Shown in pieces: positions 22,912 to 35,500 of a DNA stretch of 64,000 bases (its first letter is position 1; each line of letters begins with the position of its first letter). The notes under the pieces were generated by a model that did no database searches, was not told the origin of the DNA, and was given only the letters and a program-made list of their open reading frames with translations. Source of the stretch: Ochotona curzoniae (lineage: Eukaryota > Chordata > Mammalia > Lagomorpha > Ochotonidae); contig NW_024465751.1 of NCBI RefSeq assembly GCF_017591425.1, positions 6,572,001 to 6,636,000 on the forward strand. The letters are read 5' to 3'. Both the position numbers and the translations under genes were made by a program.

Positions 22912-23339
22912 ATTACAAATATATAGTAGGGGAAAAATTCCAGAGTAGGCAATACATAGAGACAGAAAGTCTGAAAACAATTACCTAGGTACAGGGGGTG
23001 GAAAAGGAACTGAGGATTAGTACTAATGGTTAAAGAGTTCTCTCTTTGCTGGTGATCGAGACTGTGCTGACAGTTGCTCAAATCTGTGCACTTAACAAAA
23101 ACCATTGGATTGTGTGTACCTTAATTGGATGAATGGGATAAAAACAGGTGATGTATGTATCAACCCAGTAGCTTTACAAATAACTGAACACATACTGTAC
23201 TAATTTCAAAGCTATATCATACGGTCAGTCATACTTTGTTTCACTACTTAGAACTAAATCACATCTTCCCAATGTGCTGGATACTCAATCATGATCCTTC
23301 AGGAATGTGGAAAAACCTACAAATTCCTGAAGTCCAAAT

Positions 23340-23415
23340 GCAAAACAATCAACCAACCAAACAAACTAACAAAACACAACCAACTAAACAACAACAACAA
23401 CAACAAAAAAAAACC
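23340..23415. repeat. A/C-rich repeat with (CAA)n core
   Basis: AACC, AAAC and CAA units culminate in seven CAA units at about 23389-23405 and a run of A. Purely simple sequence; frames through it are chance. Confidence 0.9.
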
Positions 23416-25395
23416 CAGAACTTTTGGGTAAGGAAGGAGTAAAATGTTGATGAAAAGTTTCCAGGCATACGGTTTTGTGAGCAGGGTCTGCATGTTAAAA
23501 GAATATGGTTCCAGGGATGCAGCTTGAAGCCACCTGTGTCTAGAATGTTGCCTTCGTGAAGTCTCTTCAGCACACAGTGTCATTATCCACGTTTCCTCTG
23601 AATCCAGGATCCTCTCAGATTTTCTTCTAGGGCAGAATCACTACATTGCCCACATTTCTTTGGGCACTGGAGAGTGCAGAAGTTGGTGAATAATGCATTT
23701 CATCCTTAGAGCAGTTGAACAAGACTCTGCTTAAAGCAACAGAAATGTTCAGATGATTCATTTTGAAGTCAGTGATCAAAAACACAGCTAATGAGAACAG
23801 GTGAGCCCAGATGATGGATATCTTTCAAGGAACAGTGAACAAAATTCTTTTTATTAAGAAAGAGGCTGAACAATGGAACTGAGTATCAGACAGGCTGGAA
23901 AACCTTGCCTTCTATTTTGACCTTAAAATAAATCTACTTATAGTTTCCAGAATTCCAGACCAGACATTACGCTAAGTGAATTCTACACATTGCATCATGC
24001 TTTCTGGGTTTAAGCTGATAGCGCCTTGTGGTGTTGGCGAATAAGTCAGTTAAGGAATTAAACTGACTGGGCCCCCAAAACATTAAAAGTCTTTTGCAAA
24101 CACAGTGGTGGGAAACAAAGTCAGCCTTCATCAGACAGAAGAGATACAATGCTTACAGACTCCCCGCATGTATGTCCCTCACAGCTAGGGCTTCACTACA
24201 TTTTTGGCTCCTGTGCCAAGCAAAATGCCCCTTGGCAGTTGATAAAATAAAACAAAGAAGGCAGAAATAAATGCCAAAACAAATTCATGCACACAATGAC
24301 CTTCCAAATGCTGTCAGGCACAGCTGAGCTGCCCTCTACCAAATGAACCGAAAAAGCAAAGGAAAAAGTCCATGATTCAACTTCAGCTACAAACATTTTT
24401 AAAATCAGCTGAGATACTTGAGTATTTGCCAGTCTTCCTTCTGAAGGTGACCTAACATTCAGTGAATGCCTCACAAAGTGCCAGATATTACATATATATA
24501 TACTATTTCAATAAACTATTTCAATGTACAATTTTGAAATAAATCTTATCTATAATTACTGTTTGAAAAAATAAGCCAAGGTTTGTTCAAAGTCACTAGG
24601 GAAAGAAAAGAGCCTGGGATCTGTACTTTGTTTTGTTCTAAGGTTCACCCCACTATTTCTGATATCAGACAACTTCCCAAGGTTGTATTAAAAAGGAATA
24701 TGCCAATACTTCCAAAATCCCAATATCTTCTCTCCCTTCTATTTTGTGTCAATAAACACACTTCATTCAAAAGTGCTTGGCTGGACACAAAATGGCTGCA
24801 GTTTTAAAAGACAACAAATATGCTTTTAACATCTTTAACTTGAATAAATAAAGCGTATCCCATAGGAATAGAGTTCAAGTAGATTGACCTGGAAGCTTTG
24901 CAAGTTATTTAAAAAAAAATCAGCTCTTCATTTCACTCTGACTGCTCACCACAGGGATAATGCTGTCACATTCCCAGGGCCAACTGCCAAAGAACAGGAG
25001 TGATTTTACATAACCCCAGTAGACACAGCCATGGAGTGTCCAAGGGCGTCCAGAGAAAAGGAAAACCTTGCATCATGTCAGCCTTGGAGAAAGAACGCAA
25101 TCTCTCTGTCATTCTCCAAGCAGGAGACCTTGGCAGAAAATCACCCTGAGAGGCGCAAATGCCCACTCAGGTGTCCCAGAGTTTCAGAGGGGATTGCTCG
25201 CCATGGTGGTATCGAAATGGGCACAAAACAAGCAGACCTCTTGACCTGACAATCTGCTATTTATAAAGAAAGACACTGATTTTGTATCTCAGATGACTTA
25301 AGAGGAAGAAATCAGAAAGAAAGGAGTTAGAAGGATATTATCTCAGAAAATTCTAACAGCAATTTGCCCCGTGCATTATAAAATGCAAGATGTGT

Positions 25396-25525
25396 AGCTT
25401 CCGGGTTCAGACACATTGGGATTGTGTCCTAAGCTCTGCTACAAACTAGCTGGGTGATTTGGATAAATCACTTAACCTCTCTGAACCTACCAGGATGTTG
25501 CAGAAAAAGCAACAGAATACCTAAC
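25396..25525 (+). repeat. MIR SINE fragment, sense
   Basis: CTCTGCTACAAACTAGCTGGG, TGATTTGGATAAATCACTTAAC and CTCTCTGAACCTACCAGGAT align in order with the MIR core (ctgccacttactagctgtgtgaccttgggcaagtcacttaacctctctgagcct). This is one of the clearest MIRs in the window. Confidence 0.85.
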
Positions 25526-26067
25526 AGTTGCTTTGTCAGCCAAATCAGATATAGATGCAATCCACGTGTTAGACTGTTCAGAGGAACTCAGTGGGTCTCA
25601 GAGACCTGCCTTCTAAGGCAGAAATGAGCATCAGCCATTTGCTCTATCATCCACATATTGCTTATGAGTAAGAAAACAAAAACACCCTATAACATCCTGC
25701 CGCTGGAATGGGAGAGAAAATCCAAATGAGGTCTGAGTATAGAAATACATATATTCATTAAACCAGATAGAGCTCTGTATAAGTCAAAAAGAAAAATGAA
25801 AACGTGTCATTAACCATGGGTTGTAATGAATATAACTTTCTGAGCTTTAAGTCTTAAGGATAAAAGGAAGGACAGTGAGTGAGTGCATTTCCTAGGCTGT
25901 GGGGACATTAACTGTGATAAAGGACGGGAAAGATTTAGCAAATTAGCTGCTACACACCCAGTGATGGTGGTGATACTGTGATGCTGGGGACTCCTAGGTA
26001 TGGAAAATTCTCTATCTTTTGAGTATTGACATTTTGAGTATTTTCTGAGAGGAATTCCCAAGTCAGC
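25526..26067. other. Unique DNA, nothing recognised
   Basis: No feature recognised. Confidence 0.4.
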
Positions 26068-26200
26068 CTTTTCCTTTCCTCCTTTCTCTTTCTCCCTTCC
26101 TTCCATTCTTCTTTCTTTCTTTTTCTTTTTCTTGCTCTCTCTCTCTCTCTCTCGGTTGCTCACTTCCACTCTCCTTATCTCCCTTCCTTTCTTTCTACAG
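26068..26200. repeat. Pyrimidine-rich tract with (CT)n core ending in CAG
   Basis: About 130 bp of almost pure C/T contains CTTT and TTTC units and (CT)n at 26134-26153. It ends CCTTTCTTTCTACAG at 26200, which on the plus strand has the form of a strong 3' splice acceptor. No exon-like frame or partner donor is evident, so this is a simple repeat with a fortuitous splice-like end. Confidence 0.85.
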
Positions 26201-27765
26201 AGAAGACTGGAATTTGGCCTGTAAAATATGAAGATTATATCAGCAAAAAGTGAATTACACTACGTTGATCTTTTCTCATCTTTGATATTCAGAATAATTT
26301 AGCCAAGTTACATTTCCTTATGCATTAGACTATTAAGGATGCACAGTGGTCTTGTCCCATCTAATCCTTTATTAAACCAAATTAAAAATAATATCTCAAT
26401 TCCATTATTAATGTCCTCCCTTGGTGAAACGTATCTCTCTCAGCAGACACTACTGACATTCAGTCTAGACACTACTAAAGGAACTCACTTCATGCATATC
26501 AATATGTGTGTTGCATAGAAATGGGAGAATATTAAATTATATCCAAGCATTTGACAGTTGACAAAATGTTAGAATAATAATTAAAAGTGAGGATTCTATA
26601 AATGTTGGGTGGGAATTCCTTGGTTTAGCAATGTACTTTTGTCATAGGGAAAGTCTTTGTCAGAAGGCAAATTTAGGAAGAAACTTCACTTCTGTTCACT
26701 TTAATTTTGTAACTTCATTGAGTCCTGCATGGAAAGAAAGATGCTGTTTTTAAAATGCCATGGACAACTTGTCTTATACTCCTAAGTCTGGAAAAAAATC
26801 AAGAAATATATTTACAAAAATTTTTGGCACAATTTTTCTTCTCTGAAGAGAGACATATTACAATGTTAATGGAGATATTTCATGGCAAAATAAGTTTAAT
26901 GTGTTGCTAGACTTTTCCCTTTGCATCCTTAATACTTTAAAACAATGTCCACCCTTTGTTCCATCTTGAACAGTCTTATGTAATTTTTCTGGGAAAAAAT
27001 CTGGGTCTCAGTGCTTTTAAAATGTGTCCAGCTCTGTATAATACACAGTTAGGGCGAATGCCATAAGCTGTGTAAGTTTCAAGCAGGCGGATTTCTAGGA
27101 TGCAATTCCAGGGAATGGGGTAGTTTGTGACAGATTTCAGGATACAAACTGAAACCACTTTGCTTAAGGAGAATAAGCCAGTGGAAAGAGACAAGCATCA
27201 TGAGTTTCACCAATCTGTTGTAACTAATGTTCAGAATACATAAAAATACAATCTATACAAGTGAAATTAACATTCTGAGATTTGCTGGTTGTTGCAGCTT
27301 TCTTTCTACTTGTTAATGGTTGAATTCTTTACCTAATAGAGACATTATCATGTGATTGTAAGTTGAACTGAAAGCATGTCATTGTAAAGATTTTTTTAAT
27401 AAGAAAGGGAGGAGGGAGAAGAGGACGACTGTGCAGGAGGCAGAGAAGGCGGGAACTATTACTATGCTCTTATATCTGTACTGTGGAAGGTAAGGAATCT
27501 ATTCACCTCACAGGAATAGAATAACTAAAAAAAAAAAAAACTGTTTTTAAAAAGCATTCAGAAATTCTGACTCAGGTAACTCAAAAGCACATTTTTTAAG
27601 AACTCTTCTAGTTTATACAAGATCTTTGCCCCAGCTGTTGAAGGAATGCAACTCGAAGGGCAGGACTATGCTCCTTTGCCCTCAATCAACATACTTCCAC
27701 TGAAAGCAGCCAAGTGCATTTTTTTGCTAATGTTTTCAGAACCAACCCAAAAGAACACAGGGAGA
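26201..27765. other. Unique DNA, nothing recognised
   Basis: Contains a poly(A) run near 27525-27540. No repeat family or gene is recognisable. Confidence 0.4.
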
Positions 27766-27769
27766 GAGA

Positions 27770-27870
27770 GAGCGGTTATCAAGCACTAACAATGCTCCAA
27801 GCAGATACGAGTAGTCTCTAACTTACATCTCAAGGCATATACATACCGAGATTGCTTTTTACCATTCCAT
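27770..27870 (-). repeat. Possible MIR fragment
   Basis: TTATCAAGCACTAACAATGCTCC followed by TCTAACTTACATCTCAAGG loosely follows the antisense MIR order. Weak and short. Confidence 0.3.
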
Positions 27871-28384
27871 TTACCCCCACACTAGGGAGAGGAGAGTGGG
27901 ACTCAGCTTGTGCTCTTCCTTAAGTCTGAAAGCCTCAGCGAGAAGGAGCGTGAGCTAGCAGTTGAGTCCAATCTCACCCTTCTTTTCTGTCAGCTGTGGT
28001 GTGAGAACCCATACACTCACAATGTTTACTTCAATACCCTTCAATTGGGGAGTTGGGTTGTGAATGAGACTTCTCCTTCCTGCTTCACAAGTCATGCAAG
28101 GGTTAAAGGAAGTGAGTAGACACAGATGAAACCAGTTGAGCTTTTTGGCAAGAATCATATAGATGAATCAGATTTACTCCATAAAAACAACATTTTCCCA
28201 GACTTCAGTATGAAAAAGAATCATCTAGAAGAATACTGTAGAAGGAGTTCCATAGAAAGACCATGCTTTGGATCACAATAAATTCTCAGTACAATTATGA
28301 AGTTGACATTAAGATTGCCTTTTAGAAAACATTGTTTTTTTGCAAATGATATTAAGGTTTAATTGGCAAACAAAAGTTGTATAT
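27871..28384. other. Unique DNA, nothing recognised
   Basis: No feature recognised. Confidence 0.4.
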
Positions 28385-28645
28385 ATTTATTAACTACAAC
28401 ATGACATTTATTTAATTTCCACTTGAGAGTTAAAGAGAGAGACAGCTGAGGCACTGGTTCACCTCCTGTATGCCCAGGAACCACAAGACTGCAGGCTTTC
28501 CACACATTGGTCAGGAACACGATACTCAAGCCATCAACTGCTATTCTGTAGAGTATGTGTGAGCAGGAATCTAGAACCGGTAGCCAGAACCAGACCCAGA
28601 ACTCAAGCACAGGCACTCTAGACTGTGTGGTAATAGACACGTCCA
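28385..28645 (-). repeat. Old CSINE, antisense
   Basis: GAGAGTTAAAGAGAGAGACA, CACTGGTTCACCTCCTGTAT, and near the head CCAGAACTCAAGCACAGGCA and CTAGACTGTGTGGTAATAG follow antisense CSINE order. It is heavily diverged. Confidence 0.6.
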
Positions 28646-29124
28646 TTGAGTTTAACATAACTCCTACCACCCCCACTCTTAACATGCTGTCTTTTGTACC
28701 ATATTGATTACAAAATTGTTCACCAAAGTCCAGATCTAGAGTCAGCCCCAGTGCTCATCAACCAAGAAACATCAAGAAATGTAAAACTAATGTCTGTGTA
28801 CTGGAATATGGGAGTAATCAATGAGGTTTGTGGAAAACAGAATAAAAACTACAAGTTTAATTTCATGCAAAAATAATTTGGGTATGAATGTTATTTTCAT
28901 AATGCAGACAGAATACATGTTATGCTAAAAGTTTGGAATACATTTTACAATGCATGTCTATCAAAATAGCCTCATATATTTAAAAAATATATATAGTTGG
29001 AAGACACAGAGACAGAAAATGAAAGCTTTTATCTGTTAGTTCAATCTTTTCATGCCTACCACTGACAGGACTTGGCCTGGTTAAACCAAGGAGTGAAAAC
29101 TCAATCCATGTTTTCCTTAGAGAT
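28646..29124. other. Unique AT-rich DNA
   Basis: No feature recognised. Confidence 0.35.
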
Positions 29125-29430
29125 AGCAAAGATTCATTTAGCACCGTGGTTCAATAATTGCTTGGGACATCAGCATCTTTCTCTATTAGAGAGTCTGAGT
29201 TCGAGTCCCATCTCCACTTCCAATTCCAGTTCCATTCTCACATGCATGCTTGGAAACCGCAGATGGTTACTCAAATACTTGTACCTTTGTCATCGACATG
29301 AAAGACTGAGTTCCAGGCTCCTGGCTTCAGCCTGGCCCATCCTCAACCATTGTGATCATTTGGGGGAATGAACTAAAAACAGAAGATCCCTAATCCGTCC
29401 TCTCTCTGCCTTTCAAAGAATTCACTGTGA
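29125..29430 (+). repeat. CSINE, sense, diverged
   Basis: The order is TTTAGCACCGTGGTTCAATAA (head), GAGTTCGAGTCCCATCTCCA (B-box region), CAGGCTCCTGGCTTCAGCCT, GTGATCATTTGGGGGAATGA and a CTCTCTGCCTTTCAAAGAA tail. The B-box motif GTTCGAGTC is preserved. Confidence 0.75.
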
Positions 29431-29464
29431 ATTTTTTGAAAAAGAGATAAGGAGTAATTTAAGC

Positions 29465-29590
29465 CATCACCTGATGCCTGACGGGGTCTATAGTAGCAAA
29501 AAAAACTAAGATCCTGATGTGGAACTGGGATTCAAACACAGGTGTTCCAAGCACTTCTTAATTTTTATTCCATATCCACGGATGTTTTGA
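29465..29590 (-). repeat. CSINE head fragment, antisense
   Basis: GATCCTGATGTGGAACTGGG, ATTCAAACACAGGTGTTCCA and GCACTTCTTAATTTTTATTCC resemble the antisense CSINE head region. Only a partial copy is present. Confidence 0.45.
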
Positions 29591-29639
29591 AAACCCTCAG
29601 TACTAGTCAGCCAAAAAAAAAAATTAAATAAAGAATCTT

Positions 29640-29752
29640 GTCATTGTCAACAGTGTGTATGAATCTGGAGGACATAATACTAAGTAAAATGTTATAGAAG
29701 GAGGATGAATATAGCGAGATATGATCTTACCTACACTGAGAATTGAAAAGCA
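29640..29752 (+). mobile_element. Short L1 3' UTR fragment
   Basis: AATCTGGAGGACATAATACTA, AGTAAAATGTTATAGAAGGA and GATATGATCTTACCTACAC follow the L1 terminal sequence (aacctggaggacattatgctaagtgaaataagccagacacagaaagacaaata). It is directly followed by a CSINE. Confidence 0.6.
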
Positions 29753-29754
29753 GC

Positions 29755-30058
29755 CAGGGGTCTGCACTGAGGTACAGCATGCGGCACAGATGCTTGTAAC
29801 ACCAACCTCTCATATCGGAGCCCATTTTGAGCCCTGGTGGCTCTGTGTAGGCTCTAGCTGCCTCCTAATGCAACTAGGAAGACAACACGAGATGGGAGAC
29901 CAGGATGGAGGCTATGACTTCTTCTTTCCATCTGTCTCAGACTTGGCTGTTGTGATCATTTGGGGAGTGAAACGGTAGATGGAAAATCTCTCCTTGTTTT
30001 TTCCCCTCCTCCTCTGTCACTCTGACGTTGAAGTGAATAAATCAATTTTTAATCAAAA
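29755..30058 (+). repeat. CSINE, sense
   Basis: GCAGCCAGGGGTCTGCACTG head, CTAGCTGCCTCCTAATGCAA, ATCATTTGGGGAGTGAAACG and a GTGAATAAATCAATTTTTAA tail. Diverged. Confidence 0.75.
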
Positions 30059-30499
30059 TCTTTGGGAGAAGACAGTTGCAGAAACTTGAGTGGGTGAAAT
30101 GAGATGTCAGTAAAATAATACCATTCATCACTCCTGTTTTTAAAAGGAGTAAATTAAATTTCTAATAAGTTAAGGTACTGGCTTAAGGCCTCAAAGTTAC
30201 CAAAATATTTAATGCCAAGCCCTGGGCTCTTTCTTCCCTGTAGAAATTATGTAAGTCCAGTATTCTTTGAGGTCATGCCTGGGGAAAAGTACATGATGGT
30301 CATTGCCTTCCTAGTGGAAGAGTAACCATGGAAACTCATACTGTTTTTAATATGCTGTAAAGAATTTTTCTTCACTACAAGTTCTCTGAGAAATGGTCTG
30401 CTCGTGATATAAAGTCTTTTTTTCTTTAAACAACCAACATTTTCAATAAAGGACAATTAGATATCATGGAAATTGTCAGGATCTATGATGTCCGTAGAG
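30059..30499. other. Unique DNA, nothing recognised
   Basis: No feature recognised. Confidence 0.4.
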
Positions 30500-30620
30500 T
30501 CATTATGAGCAGTGCTTGGGACTGCTGTGAGATTGAATGAGAATTAATAGGAGCGAAAGTTCCTTTCAGTAGTTGTTGGCACCTAATGGGTGTTCCAAAC
30601 ATGCCTAGTTTCCCTTTTCA
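30500..30620 (+). repeat. MIR 3' part, sense
   Basis: CTGTGAGATTGAATGAGAAT and GTTGTTGGCACCTAATGGGT fit the MIR 3' consensus (ttgtgaggattaaatgagat...gcctggcacatagtaggt). Confidence 0.6.
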
Positions 30621-30650
30621 TTCTTAAGCAAACTAATAATAATCAAGTGC

Positions 30651-30680
30651 AAAAAAAAAAAAAAAAACCAAAAAAAACCA
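30651..30680. repeat. Poly(A)-rich run
   Basis: Seventeen A residues are followed by CC and more A. No retroposon body is recognisable directly upstream. Confidence 0.9.
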
Positions 30681-30689
30681 ACCACATAG

Positions 30690-30850
30690 GCCAAGTTGTG
30701 AACTAGGCACTTAATCTATGCTAGCATATTAAATTCTCATCCCTCTCAGACAACTAGTGCTATGAACATTTTTTCTTTCCATAAGTGAGTGTTCATGGCC
30801 TATTTTTCTCTCACTGACTAGTGGTATTGCTAGGAGTCAAGTTCCAAAGC
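30690..30850 (-). repeat. MIR fragment, antisense
   Basis: GAACTAGGCACTTAATCTATG, CATATTAAATTCTCATCCCT and AGTGCTATGAACATTTTTTC follow the antisense MIR order (caggcactgt..taatcctcac..ctatgaggtaggta). Confidence 0.5.
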
Positions 30851-31868
30851 ATGTAATCCCATGAATGTCAAGCAGAGTTGCTTTCCCAGTTTGACATTCA
30901 AAATATTTCAATTAGTTACAAATTGAAAGTAAAGAGATAAGAAGAGAGCAGTAATGCAAACTTGCTTGCCAATTCTAATTTTCCATCAGCCCCTGTGTGT
31001 GATTTGTGAATGACTATCCTAAGAATGTTGTCTGTATGCTGGGATGGCATGCTGGCATGAGTGGCCCCAACTATTCCTAAAACAAGAGTCATGTAAAATG
31101 GCTTGGTTATACCAATTCCCACATTTGTTTTTGGTTTTGAATCAGTTTGACATCAAGCACACACTTGCTTTTAATTCTTGTAATTGCTTGCTACCTTGCC
31201 TGTCAGCTCTTGTAGTGATAAAAGTGTCTCTCTGAGTTCTAACTCATTATCCAAATCATTCTTGGATGTAAACCATTCCTGAGTTCCCTGTGTGCAGGTA
31301 GTGTGGGCCTCCTGGCTGTTCAAGAGAACACATATACGCACACTGTGGTGGTATATACGATGCTTTCTTTATAGTAGTGGCAGAGATGAAGACAACTATA
31401 TTGCTGAGTATAGAATTATAAATACATTTAAGAGTCTTGAGCAAAATAATGATGGTATTATGAAAGTAAAAAGACATAAGTGGATTTAAGTGGTGCATCC
31501 AGGGGACAGGGTCTTTAGCCAATATAAAGGAAAGCCTCCAAGCAAAAATGATCTTGAGTTAAATTCTGAAAAGTAAATGCATGTTAACTACCCAAGAAGG
31601 TATCAGAAGAGGGGGTAAATATGAAATCCCTGTGGAATAAGGGAACATGTAAAGTTCAATGAATCAAAAGCTCATCTGTTTACATAAATACTTACTGACA
31701 CCTCCAATAGAGAGCTGATTCACAAGAAAAGAAAAAGGAATCTAAGTAATAAGGTTACATCACGAAATTCATGGCAAAAGGAACCATGAAACGAGTTTAT
31801 TTTTGACACAAAACTTTTATTTGAAGTCTCTGCCTAGCTTTGTCTTAGTATGCATCTCCATGTACTTC
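30851..31868. other. Unique DNA, nothing recognised
   Basis: No feature recognised. Confidence 0.4.
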
Positions 31869-31869
31869 T

Positions 31870-32112
31870 CAAACTTTTATTTGTTAATTTTATCAATTTG
31901 AAAGACAGATGGATTTCCCAAATGCTCACAAGAGCCAGGGATGACCCTTGCTTACGTCACAAGCTGGGAACTCCATCTAGGTTTCTTTTGAGTGTGACAG
32001 AGACCCAAATACTTGGGCCCGTTGCACTAACAGGAAACTGAACTTGGGAGTAGACTAAGGACTCAAAGCCGAGAAAGCCGTTATGGGATACAAATGTCCC
32101 AAATACTATCTA
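31870..32112 (-). repeat. CSINE, antisense, diverged
   Basis: TTTGAAAGACAGATGGATTT, GACCCAAATACTTGGGCCCG and, at the head, TTATGGGATACAAATGTCCC follow the antisense CSINE order with internal deletions. Confidence 0.65.
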
Positions 32113-32184
32113 ACCTTTGTACAAAACATCTGCTTTCGGTCTATATCTGTTCATCCATATATCTATCCTCTTTCTTTACAGATA

Positions 32185-32515
32185 ATTCAGTTTTCTTTTT
32201 TTATTGGAAAGTCAAATATACAGAGAAGAGTAGAGATAGAGAGGAAGATCTTCCATCCACTGATTGTCTCTCCAAGTGGCTGCAATGGCTGGAGCTAAGC
32301 CGACTTGAAGCCAAAATCCAGGAGCTTCTGCCAGGTCTCCTATGTGGGAGCAGGTTCCCAAAGCTTTGGGCTGTCCTTGACTGCTTTCCCAGGACACAGC
32401 AGGAAACCGGATGGGAAGTGAGGCTTCTGGGACATGAACTAGCACCCATACGGGATGCAGGTGTGTGCAGGGCGAGGACCTTAGCTGCTAGGCTATTGTG
32501 CTGGACCGTATCATC
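32185..32515 (-). repeat. CSINE, antisense, nearly full length
   Basis: A complete, moderately diverged copy: TTATTGGAAAGTCAAATATA tail side, GAGGAAGATCTTCCATCCAC, TCCAGGAGCTTCTGCCAGGT, CCAAAGCTTTGGGCTGTCCT, CATACGGGATGCAGGTGTGT and a head ending AGGCTATTGTGCTGGACC. Frames of 154 and 111 codons over it are artefacts of the SINE. Confidence 0.9.
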
Positions 32516-35500
32516 TTTTTCAATCACTGTCATCATCTCAAAGACTCACTTCAGTTGAAGTGAACTATAATCTGAAGTTAGGGGAGTATGGGCCTGCAGT
32601 ACTTCAAATGTGACTCATTTAGGCAATTGTGGCATTGAGTCATTTATACCAAGTTTAAATAACAAAATGTATTTTCACATTGCAGCAAGAAAAATTAATG
32701 CAAACATATCCCAAGGTCATTTGCTGGCAACCTTTTTTTTTTTTTTGGTAAATTTGGAGCAACACCACTATGGAATCCCAATAGTAAAATGAGTTTGGTA
32801 TTTCAAATGGATCCTGGAAAGTAAATTATTCTCAAAAGTGATGAGTGGGATAGTTGCTCTTTATGTGCCTGAACCCAGATAGCAGGTTAGTTAAGACACC
32901 TCAGAGGGCCATATGCCATATTCAGGCTTTGCTCCTATAGATAAATTCACTTGATTTCTCTTCTATTCTCTATCCTTATGACTTTAATGAAAACAAGCCA
33001 AACCAAAATGAGGAGTTCTGGCAATGGATGGAAGTCGAACGCCATCAAGTGAGTATTCTTCTTTGTTGATGACCTTAGCTTCCTCTTGGTCTGCAGCCAA
33101 GGCAGGTGAATGTTTATATGTCATCTAATTAGTTAACAAAAGTTAAGTGCTTCACGAGCTCATCAACTTGGAATGAAAAGGCAATTACCAATTAGAGCTG
33201 GGTTCCCAGGGCACTTGATGAAGCTGGGTCATATAGCTACCTGTCTTTGAGCAGAGGGGTTCGAAAAGGGCAGAGTGTCCTGCCTCATCCACTAACCACT
33301 GAGAAGCTCATGGCCTCATCTGCCCAGCCACTGAAACTTGCTAAGCCAATGCCAATGGACCTACTGGATGAAGGAAAACCAGGTTAAAATTAAAATAATT
33401 AAAATGAGATCAAATAAATAAAAACCAGGAGAAACTTTTTGTAGCCCAGTCTTGCCTCAGCCAGGTGAGCTCCTATTATAACCTGGAATTGTTCCACCTG
33501 AGATTGGCTCCATTTGTTTTACATAAAACTCTTCCTTTCTGAAAGGAAAATGCTAAGCTTTTCAGTGCCTCCAGCAGAACTCGTGAACGCCTTGATTCCA
33601 AGGGTGTGGATCATATAAACCTGAACTCCCTCTGGTTTCGGTGGGGATACTGAAACCTTCCTCAGCTGACGCATGCAGGAATTAAAGAAGCGTGACAGCT
33701 TTGAACAGAAGCCTCTCATTTTGTGTTTCAGCTTCTGAAATGTCTGCTTCCTGTTTCTACCCTCCCTCTCCATTCCTATTCTGCAACTGACTCTGCCAAG
33801 AAAGGTTACAACTGCAGGGTCATATGTCCCTCCCAAGCACATTAATAAATGTGTTGCATAGAGCATAGGGCTGAGGGCACAGAGCTGAGACTAACTGTTG
33901 CCCAAAGGTGATGAGCTTCCTGTTCACCCTGGACAGTGTGAGGACTGAAAATAATTTAGAGCTGTGGGAACCATTCAACATTATCGACAAGATATTGTTT
34001 TCAAGAAGTTATGTGTCTACTCCATATGTATGCAATACACGTACACTTTCATTTTCTTTGTTCTGTTTGGAGAACAGGAACTTCCAAGCTTGAGAAAGAA
34101 AGCTTGTCATTACAAGTGACTAGAGGTTATTCTAATTGGTATTATGTGTCTCCAGTTGGACAAAGGATTACTGAAGGAAAATGAGGACTTCAGGCACCTC
34201 AGCTGAGGGAATTTCCAACTTGTCATGCTGGTATGGCTGAAGAAACCTTCATTCTTTTTCCTTCTTCATTCATGTGCACATTTTGTAAGTTTGTATTTGA
34301 GGCCTATTAACACTACATTTTAAGGAATAAATAAAGTGGGAAATTTTTAAAATATAATAAAACATTTTTAAGAGCTTATAGTGTTTGTGAAGTAGGTAAG
34401 AACGTCCTTTATGCTATGCTTCAAAGGATAATATTCACATACAACAACAAAAAAACACAGAGAAGAACTCTTTGAGAACAAACAGGAAGGACTGACAGCA
34501 TTAGGGCTGATGATTACAGGCATTGATTTAGTAATGCCATGGTAATCTGGCTGACCTTGAAGTATGCTAAAGGCAAGTGGAAGCAGGTGACTGTTCTACC
34601 AAGGAGCATGACAATTACAGTCAATGAGTCAACCATGATCCCCGTGTACTATATTTGTACTGAGACCTTTTCCAGTGTAGGAGATGGACACAGGAAAGGC
34701 CATGAATATTCAAACAGTTGAGAATGTGGATGCAACTGAAGATCAATGAAAATAACAACAACAACAACAACAATGGTGGCTAAAGAGGCGGGCATAGAAT
34801 CCAACAGGGAACTGATCTAAAGATATTGCAGGATGGGTAAGAGTCTCTCACTTTGAGTATTATACTGAGTATTGCATCTTGAAAGGTTAAGCAGGCTTCA
34901 GTATGAGTAAGCAGAAAGAAGGGCCAAAGTTTGAGGCTTTAGTGGGGTCCTATGTTCTGGAAATGTATGTCCTCAAGACAGCAGGAACAAGGGATGAAAG
35001 TGAAGAGGGATGAACTCACAAAACTCTTGTGGCCAGAAAAATACAATCTGAAGGTTTAATTGGTGGCCAGAGAACTGCAAAGTGGGGTAGAAGTAGAGTT
35101 AGTGTGAGCATGGTATTGATTACGTTCATGAGAGCCGGTTGCAGATAAATGAATATTCTGTGCAATTAGATTCAGGTAGGTTCTGAGAATTCCAAAAGTA
35201 CTGGAAATTTTGCTATGGACGCCGGATTCTTTTCCTATGAATTTGAATGAAATATTTTCACTAAAGTTAGAAAGGAGAAATATACAATGCACAATGACCA
35301 AGAACTATTGGGTGTGATAGAATAACAGTACCTACAGATGTCCACATGCTAATTTTCCCAGAATGTGTGAATGTATTATCATACATAGCAAAAGACCCTC
35401 TGTACAAGAATTGATGCTCTTGAAATCTGGATATGAGTCTAGATGATCTATTTTGATCCAATGTTATCAAAGAGGGAGACAGGATATCAGAACAGATCAT

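Larger units (their letters stand above)
22513..25395. other. Unique DNA, nothing recognised apart from simple repeats
   Basis: Contains a (GT)n(G)n run near 22888-22911 and an A/C-rich run at 23340-23415. Otherwise no repeat family, RNA gene or familiar protein motif is visible. Confidence 0.4.

Noticed and set aside
25810..26169. Lys/Glu-rich 119-codon minus-strand frame
   Set aside because: The charged N-terminus is the translation of the pyrimidine-rich simple repeat on the other strand.
32094..32558. 154-codon plus-strand open frame
   Set aside because: It lies almost entirely in an antisense CSINE; similar frames occur across other CSINE copies here.
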